In this document: positions 1 through 9,237 of the stretch, piece after piece | Layout: each line of letters begins with the position of its first letter | Position numbering within the stretch: the first letter of the stretch is position 1 | NCBI GenBank assembly: GCA_000433315.1 | Contig: FR893362.1 | Location: 5,487 to 69,486, forward strand | DNA length: 64,000 bases | Origin: Firmicutes bacterium CAG:345 | GTDB lineage: Bacteria; Bacillota_I; Bacilli_A; RFN20; CAG-288 | Direction: 5' to 3' | Notes under the pieces: generated by a model | The model's database searches: none | Told to the model about the DNA's origin: nothing | The model's input: the letters and a program-made list of their open reading frames with translations, nothing else | Translations under genes and position numbers: made by a program

Positions 1-732
1 TGGAAATATGAAGATATTCCTTATAAATTATGGCCTGTATATCCTCTTAGTAAAATGTGGGGTATTGGAAAAAGATTAGAAAAAAAGCTTAATGATATCG
101 GTATATATAAAGTTGGTGATATTGCTACTTGTACTCCAGAATATTTAAAATCTAAATTCGGCATCATCGGTGAAGAAATATATAATCATTCATTTGGCAT
201 AGATTTTGCTGATATTCATGAAAAATACACTCCTAAATCCCATTCATTAAGCGTAGGTCAAGTTCTATTTGAAGATTATGAATTCAAAAATATTCTTTTC
301 CCTATATATGAAATGGCTGAAGAATTAACCATTAGACTTATGAATGAAAATGTTCTTGCTGGCGGAATAAGTTTAACATGTATTTATGCTTCAAGATCAG
401 AAGGATTTTCAGAAACAATAATCTTCGGAGCTCCAACAGATGATGAAAAAGAGATCAAAAACGCATTAAAAAGTATTCTTATTAAAAAAGCAAACAAATC
501 TTTTAAAATAAGAACCATCAATATCAATGCTATAAAGTTAACTTCTAATGAATACTACCAACCAGATTTATTCAGTAATCAAATAGATGACGAAAAGAGA
601 AAAAATTTAGCCCAAATAATATTTAAAATTAAAAAAACATATGGAGAAGAAAAAATAACCAAACTCATTTCTGCATACGAAAAATCTAATTTTGAAAAAA
701 GACATAATGAAATTGGAGGACATAAAAAATGA
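1..732 (+). CDS. Y-family DNA polymerase (UvrX/UmuC-like), 3' part
   Basis: This is the C-terminal part of a translesion polymerase of the ImpB/MucB/SamB type, which copies damaged DNA with low fidelity. The reading frame is open to the left edge, so the gene starts outside the window. The first visible residues (KLWPVYPLSKMWGIGKR) match the helix-hairpin-helix thumb start of Y-family enzymes, where WGIG is typical. The little-finger DNA-binding domain follows at about residues 80-190. The palm with the catalytic acidic residues is not in the window. The stop overlaps the next gene in an ATGA arrangement, as in Bacillus uvrX-yolD pairs. The ATG at 55 is internal to the domain and is not a plausible start. 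Confidence 0.88.
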   Translation, partial: WKYEDIPYKLWPVYPLSKMWGIGKRLEKKLNDIGIYKVGDIATCTPEYLKSKFGIIGEEIYNHSFGIDFADIHEKYTPKSHSLSVGQVLFEDYEFKNILFPIYEMAEELTIRLMNENVLAGGISLTCIYASRSEGFSETIIFGAPTDDEKEIKNALKSILIKKANKSFKIRTININAIKLTSNEYYQPDLFSNQIDDEKRKNLAQIIFKIKKTYGEEKITKLISAYEKSNFEKRHNEIGGHKK

Positions 733-1055
733 TAAATGATCGTGGAATCAAAAAATTTGCTGCTTTTAAATCACTAAAGGGGCAATATGAAATATTAAAT
801 GAAGAAATTAAAAAAAATAATATGATAGAAATGCCAGAATTACAAGATGATCAAATCGAAAAAATCGCTTGTAATTTAGCATTATTAAATAGTAATAATA
901 ATCAAACTGTAGATATAAAATACTTCGATAAAGGATATGTTCAATTCTTTTTAGGTCCTATTAAAAAAATAACTAATAAATATTTAATTTTAGCGAACCA
1001 GAAATCTTCTAAAATTATATTTTCAAATATTATTAATTTAGAAATAATCGATTAA
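729..1055 (+). CDS. YolD-like protein
   Basis: This 108-residue protein has the features of the YolD family: an N-terminal DRGIKKF motif and a C-terminal beta-rich part with the pattern I-x-Y-F-D-K-G-Y followed by I-K-K-I. YolD proteins are usually encoded directly after UvrX-type polymerases and are thought to act as a functional counterpart of UmuD in SOS mutagenesis. Here the start codon overlaps the polymerase stop by four bases, which implies translational coupling. The stop shares the TTAA at its end with the stop of the convergent anti-sigma gene, so no space is left for a terminator. The family assignment rests on motif and context. Confidence 0.75.
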   Translation: MINDRGIKKFAAFKSLKGQYEILNEEIKKNNMIEMPELQDDQIEKIACNLALLNSNNNQTVDIKYFDKGYVQFFLGPIKKITNKYLILANQKSSKIIFSNIINLEIID

Positions 1056-2452
1056 TACCAGATAAAATATGTATCTTCATTCTTTTTGAAATCATCATAA
1101 AAATCCACATTTCTTTCATCATCAATTTTTTGTCTATCTAATTGAGAAAGAACATATTGTTCTTGATTTTCCTTTAATACTTCGTCTATTTGAGAACTAT
1201 ATGTCTCGATCAAATGACATATTTCTTCAATAATATCTTTCTCTTCTTGATAATATACACTTATATTATTATAAAGATTCTTATACTGATAAATTAAATA
1301 TGTATCATCTTTCTCATATTTTAAATTAACTTTTTCTTTATTTTGAAAATCTTTGTTAGACATAAATTTACTGAGTAATATTGCAAAATTATACGCATCA
1401 AAATCAGAATAATAAATATTAGAACAATCAATATTTCCAACTTCTTCAATTTTGTTTTCAATTACATTTGTATAACTTGTCATAAATTTTAAAAATAATG
1501 GTCTCCATTCATTAAAATTATGACTTCTTATATCTTTATATTTTTTTACTAATTTTTCAAAATCATTTTTAAAACTTGTAATTTGTTTTCCATATTTTAT
1601 CTTTAAAAAAGATTCCACAAGAGTATTTTTTATTGCCAATATTTTTTCATAAGAACAATTTCTATATTTCTCGATTAATTCTTCGATTTTTATTTCATCA
1701 GAAAAACAAGATAAATATGTATTTATATTTAAAATAGCTACATATTTTTCAAGAGATATTTCAAATTTTTTAGCTTCAATTCTGTATTGTTCAAAAAGAT
1801 CATTATCAGATATTTTTTTACAATCATAAAATTGTGCATAAATATAATTCTTTTTTAAATAATTAGCTAGCGTTTTTCCAACACGTTTTTTTACTATAAT
1901 TACATCTGAATCATTTCCATAAAAAAGAACATTTATTTTATTTGGATTATCTTTTGTTGCATTAACATTTAAATAATAAGAGTTTTTAGAGCTATCAAAA
2001 ATAAATTTTATAGCTTCATCTAAATCTAATTCGCCTTTTTTATGCGTTTGACCAATAGCTATTTTTGCATCCTCATTAGCTGCTATAATATTCTCAACTT
2101 TTCCATTTGTTTTAAAACTGATTTCAAAAAAAGGATTATCATCATTTTGATTATTTCCTGAAATATAAAAAGAGGTCATAACAGGAGAATTTAATTTGAT
2201 AGAAGAAGTATCGTATTCAATTTTAATTTCTCCTCCACTTACTATAAGTAAAGCAATAAGAAGACCATAATTAACAATATTGTCAATATTATCTTTTTGA
2301 AAAACTGGAAAAAGAGATTTACAAAGAGTTTTTTTAGGAGGTGTAATATTCTCTTTATAGAGTCTTTTTAAAAACTTATTTTTTTCCTCCATTGGATTAA
2401 ATATTTCTTTTGCATCCTCTTTCAATACTATTTTTAAATTTCTACTGCGCAT
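1052..2452 (-). CDS. RsgI-like membrane anti-sigma factor
   Basis: The protein (466 residues from the ATG at 2452) follows an ECF sigma gene with an 11-base overlap. A basic cytoplasmic N-terminus is followed by one membrane segment at about residues 58-74. Next comes a segment that looks like the RsgI extracytoplasmic juxtamembrane domain: an Asn-Pro at about 106-107, then a strand pattern FFEISFKTNGKVENIIAANE and a helix DLDEAIKFIF. In RsgI proteins the Asn-Pro bond is the site of self-cleavage. The remaining ~290 residues are a lysine- and glutamate-rich helical region with no domain that I recognise. I prefer the ATG at 2452 (RBS AGAGG) to a TTG at 2470. The anti-sigma role is inferred from pairing and topology. 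Confidence 0.65.
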   Translation of the reverse strand: MRSRNLKIVLKEDAKEIFNPMEEKNKFLKRLYKENITPPKKTLCKSLFPVFQKDNIDNIVNYGLLIALLIVSGGEIKIEYDTSSIKLNSPVMTSFYISGNNQNDDNPFFEISFKTNGKVENIIAANEDAKIAIGQTHKKGELDLDEAIKFIFDSSKNSYYLNVNATKDNPNKINVLFYGNDSDVIIVKKRVGKTLANYLKKNYIYAQFYDCKKISDNDLFEQYRIEAKKFEISLEKYVAILNINTYLSCFSDEIKIEELIEKYRNCSYEKILAIKNTLVESFLKIKYGKQITSFKNDFEKLVKKYKDIRSHNFNEWRPLFLKFMTSYTNVIENKIEEVGNIDCSNIYYSDFDAYNFAILLSKFMSNKDFQNKEKVNLKYEKDDTYLIYQYKNLYNNISVYYQEEKDIIEEICHLIETYSSQIDEVLKENQEQYVLSQLDRQKIDDERNVDFYDDFKKNEDTYFIWY

Positions 2453-2990
2453 CTTTTTTTTCCTCTTCAAGCAATACTTTTTTTAATTTCTTTAATGAAT
2501 TTTTATATTTCCACGTAACTGTTCCTAAAGGTAGATTTAATATTTCAGCAATTTCTCGATGTTTATATTCGCCAATAATATATAAATAAAGAATTTTATA
2601 ATCTTCTTCTTTTAAAATTTTTTTAGCAAGATTCCAAGTAGAAACATCATTATCTTTTGGATCAATATATCCTAATTTATTAATAGGATCAGCATCATCC
2701 AAAGAAATTAAATCTTTTTTCTTTTTCAATCTTGCAAGAGCGATATTTCTAGAAATTTCAAAAATCCAATTTCTTACAGATGTTCCAAAGCGATATTGAT
2801 CAGCTTTTTTAGCAACAATCATAAAAGTATCCTGAACTATATCTTTGCTTTCTTCTTCATCATGAATAATAGACATCACAAAAGAAAAGACTGCAGGCGA
2901 TAAAAGAACATATAAATCTCCTAACGCTGAAGAGTCTTTTAAAGTCATATATTTTTCTAAATATAATTCCGCTCTATCATTAGTATTCAA
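2442..2990 (-). CDS. ECF-type RNA polymerase sigma factor
   Basis: This is a 182-residue two-domain sigma-70 family factor. Region 2 is seen at about residues 20-90 with the core-binding motif DIVQDTFMIVAKKA and the -10 recognition helix around VRNWIFEISRNIALARLK. Region 4 is at about 125-175 with a helix-turn-helix around HREIAEILNLPLGTVTWKYKN. It would direct RNA polymerase to a small stress regulon. It is the first gene of a two-gene unit with the membrane anti-sigma protein, with which it overlaps. No carbohydrate-sensing module is visible in the partner, so the signal is unknown. The targets cannot be told from the window, and autoregulation is likely but not shown. Confidence 0.9.
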   Translation of the reverse strand: MNTNDRAELYLEKYMTLKDSSALGDLYVLLSPAVFSFVMSIIHDEEESKDIVQDTFMIVAKKADQYRFGTSVRNWIFEISRNIALARLKKKKDLISLDDADPINKLGYIDPKDNDVSTWNLAKKILKEEDYKILYLYIIGEYKHREIAEILNLPLGTVTWKYKNSLKKLKKVLLEEEKKDAQ

Positions 2991-3094
2991 AGTGCTCTCC
3001 TATAATAACTTTAATACTCTTCATTATATAAAGAATAAATGTTAAATATTTATTGGTAAAACAAGTATATCAAAAATTCATAAAAAAGCAATTA

Positions 3095-3122
3095 ACAAAA
3101 AACACTGCCAAGGCAGTGTTTA
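3095..3122 (-). terminator. Rho-independent terminator of gltX
   Basis: On the minus strand a hairpin AACACTGCC-TT-GGCAGTGTT is followed by a run of T residues. It directly overlaps the gltX stop codon. Confidence 0.85.
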
Positions 3123-4793
3123 AGCTAATACTTTAGAATTTAATGTTTTATCAATTCTTCTTGAAACTTCTTCTTTTCCAAGAATTTTCATACTTTGGAA
3201 AAGGTTAGGACTATTTTTACTTGTTGTAAGAGCAATTCTTACCATTTCAGCAACATCACCTACATGTCCTATAAAATGTTCCTTATCCTTTTTATATTCT
3301 TTAAAACTTAAAGCAAATCCATGTTTAGCGCCTAAATTTTTAAGACTATCAAACCAACTGCTTTCTTCTTGATCTAAATTCAAACTATCTTTAAATTCAA
3401 CAAGAATTGTTTTAATTATATTTTTATCTATAAATGGGTTAAATGGTAATTCAGTATTTTCAAAAAGTTCATCGTAAATATCACAATCAAAGAATTTAAT
3501 CTTTTCATAAATATCAGAATAAACATCGTAATCTTTTCTTGGATGTTCTTGATTTCTTTCAATATTCATAATCTTTTCAAATTTAGCTGGATCTTTAGAT
3601 ATTAAATTATATAACTTAGGATCATATTTTTGAGCATATTCGGTTGCATTTTTACTTATTGTCGGAGCATCTAGATAAGATAGAACATCTTTGGAAATAT
3701 TGCGAAGTTTAGGTAAATCAAACAAGGCACCATCCAAGCTCATTTTTTCAAATGTAAAATTAAATTTTGAAACATCTTCTTTTGGATTTGCTCTTAGCCA
3801 TTCTTCAAAATTTGAATTAGCAATAGTTAATAAATATTTAATGATTCCCTCAACAGGATAACCATGTTCTATAAAATAACTTACAGCCGCTTCTTGATCT
3901 TTACGTTTAGATAATTTACGTCTATTTCCATTTTCATCTACCTTCATAATAACTGGAAGATGAGCATAATCAGGAGCTTTCCATCCCATAGCTTCAAATA
4001 ATTCTAGATGTATAGGAAGTGAGGATAACCATTCTTCTCCACGGGTAATTGTTGTTGTTCCCATGAAATGGTCATCAACCAAATGAGCAAAATGATATGT
4101 AGGAAGTCCATCTGATTTCATAATGACAATATCTTGATCATTTTGAGAAAGATTTAAATCACCGCGAATTAAATCATGAACTTTAATATATTTTGTATGA
4201 TCGCCTAAAGAATGAAAACGAATTACATAAGGTTTTCCTTGCTTTATTAATTCTGCTGCCTGATCAGGAGTATAATAACGACATTTAGCATATAATCCAT
4301 AATATCCAGGAATAACTTTATTAGCTTCTTGTGTTTGGCGTAACAAATTCAAATCTTCTTGAGAGCAAAAACAAGGATAAGCTCTTCCTCTTCTAATTAA
4401 TTCTTTTATAACTATCTTATAAATATCAGCTCTTTTAGATTGAACATAAGGTCCATAAATACCTTCTTCATGGTCGCCAAAATATCCTTCATCTTGCACA
4501 ACTCCAAAGTACTTAAGTTGATCGACTAGTTCTTTTCCAGAGCCTTCAATTTCTCTTTTTTGATCAGTATCTTCAAGTCTAAAGAAATATACACCACCTG
4601 ATTGTTTACTAACAGTGTATGCAACTAATGCAGTAAATAAACTTCCAGTATGTAAAAAACCAGTAGGACTTGGAGCAAATCTTGTAACCATCGCTCCTTC
4701 TTTTAAATTTCTCTTCGGGTATCTTTTTTCAAGATCTTCTATTGTTCCTGTTACATCAGGAAAAATCAAATCTGCTAATTCACTATATGTCAT
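3120..4793 (-). CDS. gltX: Glutamyl-tRNA synthetase
   Basis: This class I aminoacyl-tRNA synthetase charges tRNA-Glu. It has the HIGH-equivalent motif PSPTGFLHTG at residues 41-50 and the KMSKS-equivalent KLSKRKD near residue 295. At 557 residues it is longer than the common ~485-residue bacterial enzyme. It has an extra ~35 residues before the first Rossmann strand (ending EGAMVTRFAPSPTG) and a C-terminal helical part. This long form is known from some Clostridia and related Firmicutes. It starts 19 bases after the YitT gene, so the two are probably co-transcribed. Whether it also charges tRNA-Gln, needed if GatCAB is used, cannot be decided here. Confidence 0.95.
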   Translation of the reverse strand: MTYSELADLIFPDVTGTIEDLEKRYPKRNLKEGAMVTRFAPSPTGFLHTGSLFTALVAYTVSKQSGGVYFFRLEDTDQKREIEGSGKELVDQLKYFGVVQDEGYFGDHEEGIYGPYVQSKRADIYKIVIKELIRRGRAYPCFCSQEDLNLLRQTQEANKVIPGYYGLYAKCRYYTPDQAAELIKQGKPYVIRFHSLGDHTKYIKVHDLIRGDLNLSQNDQDIVIMKSDGLPTYHFAHLVDDHFMGTTTITRGEEWLSSLPIHLELFEAMGWKAPDYAHLPVIMKVDENGNRRKLSKRKDQEAAVSYFIEHGYPVEGIIKYLLTIANSNFEEWLRANPKEDVSKFNFTFEKMSLDGALFDLPKLRNISKDVLSYLDAPTISKNATEYAQKYDPKLYNLISKDPAKFEKIMNIERNQEHPRKDYDVYSDIYEKIKFFDCDIYDELFENTELPFNPFIDKNIIKTILVEFKDSLNLDQEESSWFDSLKNLGAKHGFALSFKEYKKDKEHFIGHVGDVAEMVRIALTTSKNSPNLFQSMKILGKEEVSRRIDKTLNSKVLA

Positions 4794-4812
4794 AATTTCC
4801 TCCTAAAATATC

Positions 4813-5781
4813 TTATTTAATTGGTCTAATATAAAATTTTCCATATACTTGATATGTATTAATAACTGTTACAAAACAATTTGGGTCAACTTCACGCATA
4901 ACTTTTATAGCCTTTTTTACTTCATTATAAGAAACAACCATGTAAATAATTAATCTATCATTACCTGTATATCCACCTTTTCCATCAACTATAGTACATC
5001 CATGTGGAAAAGAATGAATCAAAACTTGGGACATCTGGGTTGAAGAAGTAAATATTTGAAGTTCAGTTTTCTTATTTTTCTTATTTAAAAGATCAACAAC
5101 AGTACCTGAAGTAAAAAAGTAAATTACAGTATATAAAGCCATCGTAACAACTTGCGATACATTTGATTGATCATGCATTATTCTCAAGAATACATAAAGT
5201 AAAACAATAGTAGCATTAATTCCAGTTGAATATTTTCCAAGAGATGTCGATTTTCTTTCAGCTATATATAACGCAATCAAATCTATCCCACCTGTTGAAC
5301 TATTAGCATATAAAGCTAAAACTACACTTAATCCAGTAAGAATTCCTGCAAATAGAGCTCTAGCAATATTATCATCTAGAATATTAAAAATAGTTGTCCA
5401 ACTTTCTGGAATAAGATCTATAAAAACAGAAACTAATAGAACATTTATAAATGTAAAAATAGTAAATTTCTTTCCTATGCGACACCAAGATAAAATAAAT
5501 AAAGGTGCATTTATTAAGAAATAAAAAATAGATTGCAGCATTGTACTATCCAAATTTGGAAATGGAAAAAGCAATATTTGAATTAAAACCTGAGATATAC
5601 CTGAAGCACCACCTGAAACCATATGTTCAGCACCGGTAGGTGCAATAAAAGATCTAAAGCCATAAGCAAATAAAAAAGATGATGTTATAGTTAAGACCAT
5701 ATTAAAGAAATATTCACATGATATTTTTAATTTTGGATGGTCTAATAAGTATTTTCTTGTATTGTTTATTGTATTATTCAT
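4813..5781 (-). CDS. YitT family membrane protein (DUF161/DUF2179)
   Basis: This is a 322-residue protein with five or six hydrophobic segments between about residues 25 and 230, including a glycine-rich loop GGASGISQVL and the STGGIDLIALY motif that are typical of YitT proteins. A soluble C-terminal domain of about 80 residues follows, matching DUF2179 (with GCTIVDGKGGYTG). The biochemical role of the family is unknown, although transport or membrane signalling is often suggested. It lies directly upstream of gltX on the same strand with a 19-base gap. Confidence 0.85.
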   Translation of the reverse strand: MNNTINNTRKYLLDHPKLKISCEYFFNMVLTITSSFLFAYGFRSFIAPTGAEHMVSGGASGISQVLIQILLFPFPNLDSTMLQSIFYFLINAPLFILSWCRIGKKFTIFTFINVLLVSVFIDLIPESWTTIFNILDDNIARALFAGILTGLSVVLALYANSSTGGIDLIALYIAERKSTSLGKYSTGINATIVLLYVFLRIMHDQSNVSQVVTMALYTVIYFFTSGTVVDLLNKKNKKTELQIFTSSTQMSQVLIHSFPHGCTIVDGKGGYTGNDRLIIYMVVSYNEVKKAIKVMREVDPNCFVTVINTYQVYGKFYIRPIK

Positions 5782-5857
5782 TTTTCCTCACATTGAAAAA
5801 TCATTAGTATTATAGCAATCACTAAAAAAGTAAACAATAAGCAAAAACTAATTTAAA

Positions 5858-5885
5858 ATAAAAATGGAGATTAAAATCTCCAAAA
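5858..5885 (-). terminator. Terminator after rpmF
   Basis: A perfect hairpin GGAGATT-TT-AATCTCC on the minus strand is followed by ATTTTTATTTT. It sits 29 bases beyond the rpmF stop. Confidence 0.75.
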
Positions 5886-5909
5886 TTTTTAGTTTAGCTT
5901 ATCAGCCGC

Positions 5910-6092
5910 TTATTTAACTTTAACGTCAATAACCTTTTTGCCGTTATAGTAACCGCAATGAGAGCAAACTGTATGAGGTTTAATACTTTCTCCACAATTG
6001 CTGCAAACAGCGAGGTTTTTAGCTGCTAATTTAAAGTGAGTTCTCCGTAAACGTTTTGTAGTCTTGGAGGTTCTTCTTGCTGGAACTGCCAT
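5910..6092 (-). CDS. rpmF: 50S ribosomal protein L32
   Basis: This 60-residue basic protein begins AVPARRTSKTTKRLRRTHFKL and carries a zinc ribbon of two CxxC pairs (CSNC and CSHC). It is therefore the zinc-binding form of L32 in the large ribosomal subunit. It is a single-gene unit with a strong promoter and its own terminator. The usual partner gene yceD (DUF177) is not next to it. Confidence 0.97.
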   Translation of the reverse strand: MAVPARRTSKTTKRLRRTHFKLAAKNLAVCSNCGESIKPHTVCSHCGYYNGKKVIDVKVK

Positions 6093-6135
6093 TTTTGCCT
6101 CTCCTTTTCTTTACGCCTAATAAGGCTCGTTAGAT

Positions 6136-6164
6136 AGTATAAAAAAACAAATCAATAAAGTCAA
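6136..6164 (-). promoter_or_regulatory. Promoter of rpmF
   Basis: On the minus strand TTGACT and TATACT are separated by 17 bases. The 5' leader holds a small hairpin GCCT-TATT-AGGC before the ribosome binding site AGGAGAGG. Confidence 0.8.
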
Positions 6165-6184
6165 GTTTTTTCTTTTCCCATAGT

Positions 6185-6212
6185 ATAAAAGCATCCTGTT
6201 TAGGATGCTTTT
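6185..6212 (-). terminator. Terminator of the pullulanase gene
   Basis: The hairpin AAAAGCATCC-TAAAC-AGGATGCTTTT lies directly after the pullulanase stop on the minus strand. A short T-rich tail follows. Confidence 0.75.
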
Positions 6213-6217
6213 ATCAA

Positions 6218-9064
6218 TTAATATATAACTATAAGATAACTACAAGAATCCATAGTTGTTGGTAAAGAAGAAACTTCTTCACCATTATATATAAACTTTT
6301 TAGCATTATTTACTAATTCGCTATTATTTAATTCAACAATTTTTGAACTAGTATTAAAAACAAAAGCTAATGAACGAGAAGAATCATTAGAAATGCTATA
6401 TCCTAACATCTTTTCATAATCCAACTCTTCTACACCAATTTCTTCATATGTCAATTCACTATATTGCATATTTTCAAATGATGTCGGCTTCAAATTTGCT
6501 AAATCTTCAGAATTCCTTAAAGTAATTGCTTTTCTAAAAGCAGTAACCATATCATTATTTTCATGGATTAAATTCCAATTGATTGCATTTATTTCATCAG
6601 AGAAATCATAAGAATCTGAAACAAAATATCTCGTAGTTTCTCCATTATTAATTGCAGAATATTTTTCAGTTACCTTATCAGCTCCTTCTAACCATGATGG
6701 ATCTAATTCTTTGCTTCTAGCAAATTCTTGTCCCAATTGATAAAAAGATACACCTGTGGAAAACGCAATTATATTATTTATTTCAGTTTGAATTTTATTT
6801 CTTTCACTTTCACTTAACATATAATCAGAAGCATATAACTTATCATGAATGGTCAAATTATCATGACATTCTGCATAATTGATAGAAACACCAGTAAAAT
6901 CATATGACCATTTTGCAATATTACTTTGCTGTGTACCGACTAAGCCAAATAAAATCTTAGTCTTTAATGAATTTAAGCCACTAGTATCAGGATCATATGC
7001 AGCCTGGGCAAATCCTCTACTAGAATCATCAAAAACAGATCCTTTAAGTCCATCACGAATAGAATCATTAAAGAAACCGATGTCAGATTCATTATCCTTA
7101 TTAGTAGCCTTAAAAGCACCTTGAACAGCTTGCATCTCTTTCCCCAAATACTTATCGCCCTCATACATTGACCATCCTTCACCATATAAAATGATATCTG
7201 GATCAAATGATTTTAGATTTGACTCAACCATTTGCATAGCACTTTTAGTGATCAATCCCATAAGATCAAAACGGAATCCAGCCAAATTATATCTTTTAAC
7301 TAATTGTTCTGTGGTTTGAACTATCATATTTTTTACCATAGAGTTTTCACTAGCTAAATCCGTTCCAGCTCCAGAATAAGAATTTGTTCTAAAATAGTAA
7401 TTAGGCATTATTTTTTCATATGTTGAATCAGCACCACTTGGCACATGATTGTAAACAACATCCATTATTACTCCAATTCCAGCAGCATTATAGGCATTTG
7501 TCAATTTTCTAAACTCATTAATTCTTGTTAATCCATCATTAGGATCAGAAGAATAAGATCCTTCTAATGAAGAATAGGAATAAGGATCATATCCCCAGTT
7601 ATAAATACCTCCACGATGTGCAGTTTGATATTTTTTATCATTTAATTTAGTTTCATCAACTGATGCAAAATCATAAACCGGTTGAAGTTGAATATGTGTT
7701 ACTCCGGAATTTTTTATATAGTCAAAGCCTGTTGATTCTCCAGTACTTAATTTTGTACCTTCCTCAATCATTCCAAGATACTTTCCTCTATTTTCATTTT
7801 TTCCATTCCAAGAATCGCTCATAGAAAAATCACGAACATGTGTTTCATAAACCGTGACACTAGAAGGAGAAACTACTTCTGGAGCGACATTTGTCAAATT
7901 AGTTTCAATTTTTTCCCAGTTAACAACTAGACTCCTTTTCCCATTAGCATTTGAACTAGATGCATATGGATCAGCAACTTCTTTATTAGTTTTTCCAAGA
8001 ACATCTATAGTATAGGTATAATATATGCCATGTAAATCTCTATCAGCTTTATATGACCAAACGCCTTTTTCGCCTTTTACCATATCAAAAGATTCTTTAA
8101 TTCCATTACTAGTTGAACTTTCATAAAAATTAATTGTGATAGCACTAGCCGATGGAGACCAAACCTTAAAAACAGTTTCCGATCCATCAGCATTTACATT
8201 TGCACCTAAATCCTTGCCATCATATTGATATAATTTATTAAAAGCAGCTTTATTAAATACACCTCTATAATTAATAGGATAACTATGTCCATCATAATCT
8301 AAATATAATTGTGTTGTAAAATCAGAAAATTCATTTTCCAAAACAAACTCATAAATTAAACTACTTTTATTTAGCTTATTGATAGCATATTTTTTATTGC
8401 TTTCATCTCTAATAGAAAAATCTTCAACGCTAAGAGATTTTTCAAAGGCAAAATATAAAGACATTTTTATACTTGTCAATGTACTCATTGAAACTTCATT
8501 AATTGGAGATGTTGGAATATCCTTTTCATCATAAAATAAAGTTTCATTTCCAGTAATAGAATAAACTCTGATAATTCCATCATCATCTACTTTAGTTAAA
8601 TCAACACTGCGATCAGCATCAACATCTTTAGTACCATCACGACTTCTAATAATTAGATTAGCCCAATACTCCTTTGGTAAGACCGTTTTTTCACTAGAAC
8701 CAAATCCCCAATCTGTATAAACTTCATAAGATTCATCGAACTTTATTCCTACAGCTAACCATTTCCATTCACCAGTCTCATTAAGAGTAACAGTAGATGA
8801 AGAATCAAACATCATTCCCCTTCCATCAAGACCATCTCCCCAAAACCATGCACCGACATCGCTATAATTTTCATCGAATCGATAAAAATATAAAATTAAA
8901 TCAGCATTTTCTAAATTGTTTTTAGAAGATGAACTTGAAGTAGTAGCAGATGTATTTGAAGAACTAGAAGTACTAGATGAATTTTCATTTTTATTACATC
9001 CAACCATACCTAAAGTTGTTGCTAATAAAGCAGGAATAGTTAATAATTTTATTGTTTTTTTCAT
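6218..9064 (-). CDS. pulA: Type I pullulanase lipoprotein (GH13)
   Basis: This surface enzyme hydrolyses alpha-1,6 branches of pullulan, glycogen or starch. The N-terminus is a lipoprotein signal with cleavage before Cys23 (GMVGC), then a Ser/Thr linker. A CBM41-like starch-binding region (about 50-160), a second beta region and a CBM48-like domain (about 275-370) precede the catalytic barrel. The type I motif YNWGYDP is near residue 490. The four GH13 regions follow: DVVYNH (~537), GFRFDLMG with the nucleophile Asp (~600), YGEGWS with the acid Glu (~630), and ECHDN (~733). At 948 residues it has the expected length for a multi-domain enzyme. It is monocistronic. A cre-like operator in its promoter suggests sugar repression. 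Confidence 0.93.
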   Translation of the reverse strand: MKKTIKLLTIPALLATTLGMVGCNKNENSSSTSSSSNTSATTSSSSSKNNLENADLILYFYRFDENYSDVGAWFWGDGLDGRGMMFDSSSTVTLNETGEWKWLAVGIKFDESYEVYTDWGFGSSEKTVLPKEYWANLIIRSRDGTKDVDADRSVDLTKVDDDGIIRVYSITGNETLFYDEKDIPTSPINEVSMSTLTSIKMSLYFAFEKSLSVEDFSIRDESNKKYAINKLNKSSLIYEFVLENEFSDFTTQLYLDYDGHSYPINYRGVFNKAAFNKLYQYDGKDLGANVNADGSETVFKVWSPSASAITINFYESSTSNGIKESFDMVKGEKGVWSYKADRDLHGIYYTYTIDVLGKTNKEVADPYASSSNANGKRSLVVNWEKIETNLTNVAPEVVSPSSVTVYETHVRDFSMSDSWNGKNENRGKYLGMIEEGTKLSTGESTGFDYIKNSGVTHIQLQPVYDFASVDETKLNDKKYQTAHRGGIYNWGYDPYSYSSLEGSYSSDPNDGLTRINEFRKLTNAYNAAGIGVIMDVVYNHVPSGADSTYEKIMPNYYFRTNSYSGAGTDLASENSMVKNMIVQTTEQLVKRYNLAGFRFDLMGLITKSAMQMVESNLKSFDPDIILYGEGWSMYEGDKYLGKEMQAVQGAFKATNKDNESDIGFFNDSIRDGLKGSVFDDSSRGFAQAAYDPDTSGLNSLKTKILFGLVGTQQSNIAKWSYDFTGVSINYAECHDNLTIHDKLYASDYMLSESERNKIQTEINNIIAFSTGVSFYQLGQEFARSKELDPSWLEGADKVTEKYSAINNGETTRYFVSDSYDFSDEINAINWNLIHENNDMVTAFRKAITLRNSEDLANLKPTSFENMQYSELTYEEIGVEELDYEKMLGYSISNDSSRSLAFVFNTSSKIVELNNSELVNNAKKFIYNGEEVSSLPTTMDSCSYLIVIY

Positions 9065-9079
9065 ATTTCCTCCTCATGT

Positions 9080-9108
9080 ATTATAATTAAAGCGCTTCCA
9101 AAATGCAA
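9080..9108 (-). promoter_or_regulatory. pulA promoter with cre-like operator in the spacer
   Basis: On the minus strand TTGCAT and TATAAT are 17 bases apart. The spacer contains TGGAAGCGCTTTAA (9087-9100), one mismatch from the relaxed cre consensus WTGNAANCGNWNNCW. A LacI-family repressor bound here would cover both promoter elements. The sequence is seen; CcpA (or a MalR-type repressor) as the binding protein is inferred. Confidence 0.65.
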
Positions 9109-9186
9109 AATAAAATATTGGTTATATCATAATAAATAAGTTATTTTATATAATTTTGTTTTTTTCAAAAAAATCGAAAATAATTG

Positions 9187-9216
9187 TTGACAAAAGTATT
9201 TACTTTGCCTTACAAT
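9187..9216 (+). promoter_or_regulatory. Promoter of the tRNA-Ile gene
   Basis: TTGACA and TACAAT are separated by 18 bases. The -10 ends 21 bases before the mature tRNA 5' end. Confidence 0.8.
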
Positions 9217-9237
9217 ATTAAGGCAGCAAAAAAGGAT

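Noticed and set aside
1052..1055. Alternative code with TGA as tryptophan, as in many Mollicutes
   Set aside because: TGA ends well-recognised genes at their expected length (for example at 732 and 61085), and tryptophan is encoded by TGG.
4615..4806. Plus-strand reading frame inside gltX
   Set aside because: It is antisense to a clear synthetase gene, has no ribosome binding site and no family features.
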